Below are positions 6,076 to 8,678 of a DNA stretch of 8,678 nt, piece after piece. The stretch's first letter is position 1. Every line of letters starts with the position of its first letter. Origin of the DNA: SVQP01 sp045650025 (GTDB lineage: Bacteria; Bacillota; Clostridia; Oscillospirales; CAG-272); assembly GCA_045650025.1 (NCBI GenBank), contig JAZRQR010000217.1:1-8678 (forward strand), in the 5' to 3' direction. The translations under genes were made by a program, and so were the position numbers. Under the pieces are notes generated by a model. It did no database searches and was not told where the DNA came from. It saw nothing but the letters and a program-made list of their open reading frames with translations.

Positions 6076-7869
6076 ATGACCAACGTAAGAGCTGATATTC
6101 CCGCTAAATATAAGTGGGACATGACCAACATCTACAAGACCGAGCAGGATTTCGACGCTGACTATGCAAAAGCTGCCGACATGATTGCCGCATTCCCCGC
6201 ACACGCAGAAACCATGAGCCAGAGCGCACAGGGTCTGCTTGCCATGTTCACCGATTTTGTGGCAATGCTGCGCGTGGTGGAAAAGCTGTACATGTACGCA
6301 CACCTCTCCTCGGATGCCGATACCACCGATAACCACTACCTGGCTATGATGGGTAAGATGCGCAACCTGTTCAACAAGCTCAGCGTTGCAGCCTTCTTCG
6401 TTACCCCCTCGTTGATCCGCCTGGATGCAGACACCATTGAGGCTTGGAAGGCAGAATGCCCCGAGCTTAAGAATTTCGAGCGCGACATTTGGCTGGCGCA
6501 GCGCGAAAAGCCCCACACCCTCTCGGATGAATGCGAAAAGCTGATGGCGGATATGCAGGCAGGCATGGGCGCTGCCGGCAACGTACGCTCCATTTTTGCC
6601 AACGCAGACCTGCAGTTCGGTAAAATCAGAGACGAGAGCGGCAAGCTCGTACAGCTCAACGATGCAACCTACGTAACCAAGCTGATGTCCGGCGAGCGCC
6701 GCGTGCGCCGCGCAGCGTTCACCACGCTCTACAAGACCTACACCCAGTACGGCAACACCTTTGCAACGCTTTACAACGCATACGTCAAGGAAAGAACCAC
6801 CATGGCACGCGTACGTGGCTACCAGGACAGCCTGACCGCATCGGTATTCCGTGACGAGGTTACCCCCGAGATCTACAACAACCTGATCGACACGGTGGGC
6901 AAGAACCTGAACGTTCTGTTTGACTACTATGCCATCAAGAAGAAGTCGCTGGGCGTTTCCAAGCTGCACCTGTACGACATCTACACCCCCCTGATCGCCG
7001 AGTGCGAAAAGGAATACAGCTTTGAGGAAGCCACCGAAGAGGTGCTCAAGACGGTTGAGATCTTCGGTTCCGAGTACCACGATACGCTGGAAAAGGGTAT
7101 CAAGGAGCAGAACTGGGTAGACGTTTACCCCTCTCGCGGCAAGCGCGGCGGCGCGTACAGCTCGGGCTGCTACGATACCCAGCCCTACATGCTGCTCAAC
7201 TACGTGGGCACGCTGGATAACGTATCCACCTTTGCACACGAGTCGGGTCACTCCATGCACTCCTATTTCTCCCGCAAGTACAACCTGCCTCAGAACTCCT
7301 CCTACACCATTTTCGTAGCCGAGGTAGCCTCCACGGTCAACGAGCTGCTGTTCTGCCACCGCAAGCTGCGCGAGAGCGACAGCAAGCAGGAAAAGCTGGC
7401 GATCCTCAATCAGATCATGGAGACCTACAAGGGCACGCTGTACAGACAGACCATGTTTGCCGAGTTTGAAAAGACCGCGCACGCAATGGTAGAGGGCGGT
7501 GCAACGCTGACCAAGGATCTGCTTTGCAAGACCTACTATGACATCGTTTGCAAGTACTTTGGCCCCGGCGTGGTTTGCGACAAGGAGATTGCATACGAGT
7601 GGATGCGCATTCCCCACTTCTACACCAACTTCTACGTTTACAAGTATGCAACCTGCATTTCTGCAGCTTCCACCATTGTACACCGCATTGAGACCGAGGG
7701 CGAGGCTTACATTGGCAAGTACATTGACTTCCTCAAGTGCGGCGGCTCCAAGTCTCCTCTGGAGAGCCTGATGGTTGCAGGCATTGACATGCGTGATCCG
7801 CAGGTCATTCAGAACGCCATTGACGATTTTGCTGCCACCATTGCGCAGTACAACGAGCTGGCTGACTGA
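6076..7869 (+). CDS. pepF: Oligoendopeptidase F, peptidase family M3B
   Basis: This is a 597-residue zinc metallopeptidase, close to the usual PepF length of about 600. It cleaves short cytoplasmic peptides, and family members have no signal sequence, as here. The zinc site is HESGH (H388, catalytic E389, H392) with the third ligand probably E416 in FVAEVAST. The C-terminal substrate-binding motif RIPHFYTNFYVYKYAT (511-526) carries the expected His and Tyr residues (H514, Y516, Y520, Y522, Y524). The next position, commonly Gly in PepF, is C527. The N-terminal half (about 1-200) fits the family's helical domain. AAGGAG lies 10 nt before the ATG, and only 25 bp separate it from the permease with no terminator between, so it is probably cotranscribed with the transporter. 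It may recycle peptides or process a transported peptide; the latter is speculation. The gene never uses TTA, CTA or TCA codons. Confidence 0.97.
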   Translation: MTNVRADIPAKYKWDMTNIYKTEQDFDADYAKAADMIAAFPAHAETMSQSAQGLLAMFTDFVAMLRVVEKLYMYAHLSSDADTTDNHYLAMMGKMRNLFNKLSVAAFFVTPSLIRLDADTIEAWKAECPELKNFERDIWLAQREKPHTLSDECEKLMADMQAGMGAAGNVRSIFANADLQFGKIRDESGKLVQLNDATYVTKLMSGERRVRRAAFTTLYKTYTQYGNTFATLYNAYVKERTTMARVRGYQDSLTASVFRDEVTPEIYNNLIDTVGKNLNVLFDYYAIKKKSLGVSKLHLYDIYTPLIAECEKEYSFEEATEEVLKTVEIFGSEYHDTLEKGIKEQNWVDVYPSRGKRGGAYSSGCYDTQPYMLLNYVGTLDNVSTFAHESGHSMHSYFSRKYNLPQNSSYTIFVAEVASTVNELLFCHRKLRESDSKQEKLAILNQIMETYKGTLYRQTMFAEFEKTAHAMVEGGATLTKDLLCKTYYDIVCKYFGPGVVCDKEIAYEWMRIPHFYTNFYVYKYATCISAASTIVHRIETEGEAYIGKYIDFLKCGGSKSPLESLMVAGIDMRDPQVIQNAIDDFAATIAQYNELAD

Positions 7870-7872
7870 TCT

Positions 7873-8205
7873 ATGGGACTTTTCAAGAAGATTTTTAAGC
7901 CCAAGAGCCCCGATTCCAAGCGTTTCCGCTGGGAAATGGCACAGCAAATGTGCGGACACCACATCCGTTACGTGACCGAAAAGCGCAACGGCGTGGACGA
8001 GGTCATCGGGCGCAACGGCGGACTCAACATCCGCGACGACGAGCTGCTGGTCTTTGCCAGCGCGGACGTCATTTTCCGCTGCAAGATCGAGCAGATGCAA
8101 GCTTGGGAGCTGCTTTCCAAGGACGGCGTGGTCATCACCGCTCCCGACCTGGAGCACGGCGGCGTGGAAAGAACCATCATCGTGTTTTACGTATATTACA
8201 GATAA
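7873..8205 (+). CDS. Uncharacterised conserved-looking 110-residue protein
   Basis: I cannot assign a function. The N-terminus MGLFKKIFKPKS is basic and amphipathic, as in small proteins that touch the membrane surface or nucleic acid, but no true membrane span is present. The remainder looks like a small mixed alpha/beta or beta-rich domain: GRNGGLNIRDDELLVF (46-61), VIFRCKIEQM (66-75), AWELLSKDGVVITAPD (77-92), and an aromatic end VFYVYYR (104-110). From memory, short clostridial proteins of unknown function share the order 'G-x-I-x-I-x-DDEL', 'EL-x-S-x-x-GV-x-I' and a terminal 'YYR'. The ATG lies 3 bp after the pepF stop in the same reading frame (TGA-TCT-ATG). There is no strong ribosome binding site of its own, so translation probably depends on coupling to pepF. 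A hairpin terminator follows 4 bp after the stop. Confidence 0.85.
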   Translation: MGLFKKIFKPKSPDSKRFRWEMAQQMCGHHIRYVTEKRNGVDEVIGRNGGLNIRDDELLVFASADVIFRCKIEQMQAWELLSKDGVVITAPDLEHGGVERTIIVFYVYYR

Positions 8206-8209
8206 GTTT

Positions 8210-8244
8210 AAGGGAGAATGCCCCAAGGCGTTCTCCCTTCTTTC
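8210..8244 (+). terminator. Rho-independent terminator of the rightward operon
   Basis: A 13-bp stem (8210-8222 with 8227-8239, AAGGGAGAATGCC / GGCGTTCTCCCTT, one G-T pair) encloses the loop CCAA and is followed by CTTTC. It sits directly after the last gene. The T tract is weak, but the stem is long. On the minus strand the stem is followed by AAACTT, so rightward use is favoured. Confidence 0.85.
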
Positions 8245-8245
8245 A

Positions 8246-8395
8246 TATAAAAGCTCTCCCCTGAGTGTCATCCTGAGCGGAGCGTTATTTCACAGCGGGC
8301 TGTGAAATGGCGCGGAGTCGAACTTTTGCAAAATGAAGTGTCCGTCATCGCGCGAGCAGGACACGGAATGGCGCAAAAGCGCAAGCCACGATACC
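8246..8395. other. Intergenic repeat region without a gene
   Basis: No reading frame here has a ribosome binding site or protein-like composition. The stretch near 8267-8283 (GTCATCCTGAGCGGAGC) and GCGGAGTCGAA (8312-8322) resemble pieces of a short intergenic repeat widespread in gut Firmicutes (from memory). Other small palindromes are TTTTGCAAAA (8324-8333), TCGCGCGA (8348-8355), GCGC-AAAA-GCGC (8371-8382), and GTGTCC/GGACAC arms (8339-8344, 8358-8363). Confidence 0.5.
8282..8313. repeat. Strong 15-bp hairpin with a 2-nt loop
   Basis: The central 10 bp are perfect: ATTTCACAGC (8287-8296) against GCTGTGAAAT (8299-8308). GCG/CGC outside them is joined by two T-G pairs, giving 15 paired positions. 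No T run follows, so it is not a canonical terminator. It separates the two halves of the repeat described for the surrounding region, which suggests an inserted palindrome or a structured repeat. Confidence 0.7.
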
Positions 8396-8678
8396 GGGGA
8401 CTGTCCCCTGTGACGTGCCCAAAGGGCATGTTACTGCGGGACTGTCCCCCGTGTTGTGGCGCAACGGGATCTCTGAACGGTTTGTGACACGCTGCCTGCA
8501 TCAAGTTACATTCGAGATGCAGGGAAACGGAGGATAAGCATGCACCAAACCAATGCGTAAAAACAGTTCAAAGGCTAAGCAGACATTGATATGACCTGCG
8601 CAGATCCCACTTCACCGTGACACAGGGGACAGCCCCGCAGTATCATGTCCTGCGGACACGACACAGGGGACAGCCCCC
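8396..8678. repeat. Large inverted-repeat element, at least 283 bp, truncated by the window end
   Basis: Bases 8396-8454 and 8620-8678 are inverted copies: 50 of 59 positions pair with no gap. Weaker ungapped pairing (11 of 18) continues inward to 8472/8602, including a perfect GGGATCT/AGATCCC block. Each arm holds two copies of a 17-nt motif close to GGGGACTGTCCCCTGTG: 8396-8412 and 8437-8453 on plus, 8621-8637 and 8662-8678 inverted. The left arm also has its own inner hairpin (8410-8420 with 8424-8434, loop AAA). The roughly 130-nt loop includes a further perfect 8-bp hairpin (8495-8502 with 8516-8523) and a tiny ORF. No transposase is present. It may be a MITE-like element, a composite of several repeat copies, or a structured RNA. 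The right arm reaches the last base, so the true end is unknown. Confidence 0.8.
8529..8560 (+). other. Six-codon ORF with a strong ribosome binding site, inside the inverted-repeat loop
   Basis: GGAGG (8529-8533) lies 6 nt before ATG (8540), which opens a six-codon frame (MHQTNA) ending in TAA at 8558-8560. A second frame starts inside it (ATG 8553, 13 codons, ending TGA 8592-8594), and a third overlaps that stop as ATGA (ATG 8591, 9 codons). These could be the remnant of a gene start, a leader peptide, or chance. Confidence 0.3.

Noticed and set aside
6034..8271. A 745-codon open frame on the minus strand opposite pepF
   Set aside because: It is in exact codon register with pepF and exists because pepF lacks TTA, CTA and TCA. 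Its product is a Val/Leu/Gly/His-rich artefact with no motif, it has only a poor ribosome binding site, and its start lies in an intergenic repeat. PepF has a complete catalytic site.
8268..8504. Short frames of 78 and 61 codons in the repeat region
   Set aside because: Both are composed of repeat sequence, with no ribosome binding site and no protein-like pattern.
8396..8678. CRISPR array based on the four copies of the GGGGACTGTCCCC motif
   Set aside because: The copies are in two orientations with irregular spacing and no spacer-like units, and no cas genes are present.

Overview
The window looks like chromosomal DNA of a Gram-positive anaerobe, most likely class Clostridia and perhaps a gut Oscillospiraceae-type lineage. 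The grounds are strong GGAGG-type ribosome binding sites, SigA-type promoters, an XRE/TPR-type regulator tail, an FtsX-type permease with a long coiled coil, a PepF peptidase, and GC-rich intergenic repeats of a kind common in those genomes. The placement is inference; there is no rRNA or other marker gene. Coding GC is moderately high, by eye in the mid-50s percent, while the divergent promoter region at about 2020-2189 is AT-rich.

Layout. Bases 1-300 hold the 3' end of a gene with a TPR-like, regulator-type C-terminus, closed by a hairpin terminator. Bases 345-505 hold no gene but contain a 112-bp element with 26-nt inverted-repeat ends. A hairpin at 509-532 follows and probably terminates the leftward unit. 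That unit (1997 to 541, minus strand) has two genes: a 387-residue aromatic-rich, probably beta-sandwich, carbohydrate-related protein of unknown function, and a 94-residue unknown protein 8 bp behind it. It is driven by a textbook promoter, TTGACA-N17-TATAAT.

The divergent intergenic region (1998-2189) also carries the rightward promoter, whose -10 region lies in a 7-8-7 dyad. The rightward unit (2190-8205) encodes an ABC ATPase of the LolD/MacB type, a 1042-residue FtsX/MacB-type permease with a roughly 250-residue coiled-coil insertion, oligoendopeptidase F with an intact HEXXH zinc site, and a 110-residue unknown protein. Gaps are 30, 25 and 3 bp. A hairpin at 8210-8239 closes the unit. 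The ATPase and permease should form one exporter or mechanotransmission complex. PepF is a cytoplasmic oligopeptidase, and its link to the transporter is positional only.

Bases 8246-8678 hold no convincing gene. They contain a strong hairpin (8282-8313) inside an intergenic repeat, then a large inverted-repeat element (8396 to at least 8678). Its 59-nt arms pair at 50 of 59 positions with no gap, and weaker pairing continues inward to 77 nt. The loop holds a 6-codon ORF with a very good ribosome binding site. This element, cut off by the window end, is the least explained structure here. I see no defence system, CRISPR array, tRNA, rRNA or transposase gene.
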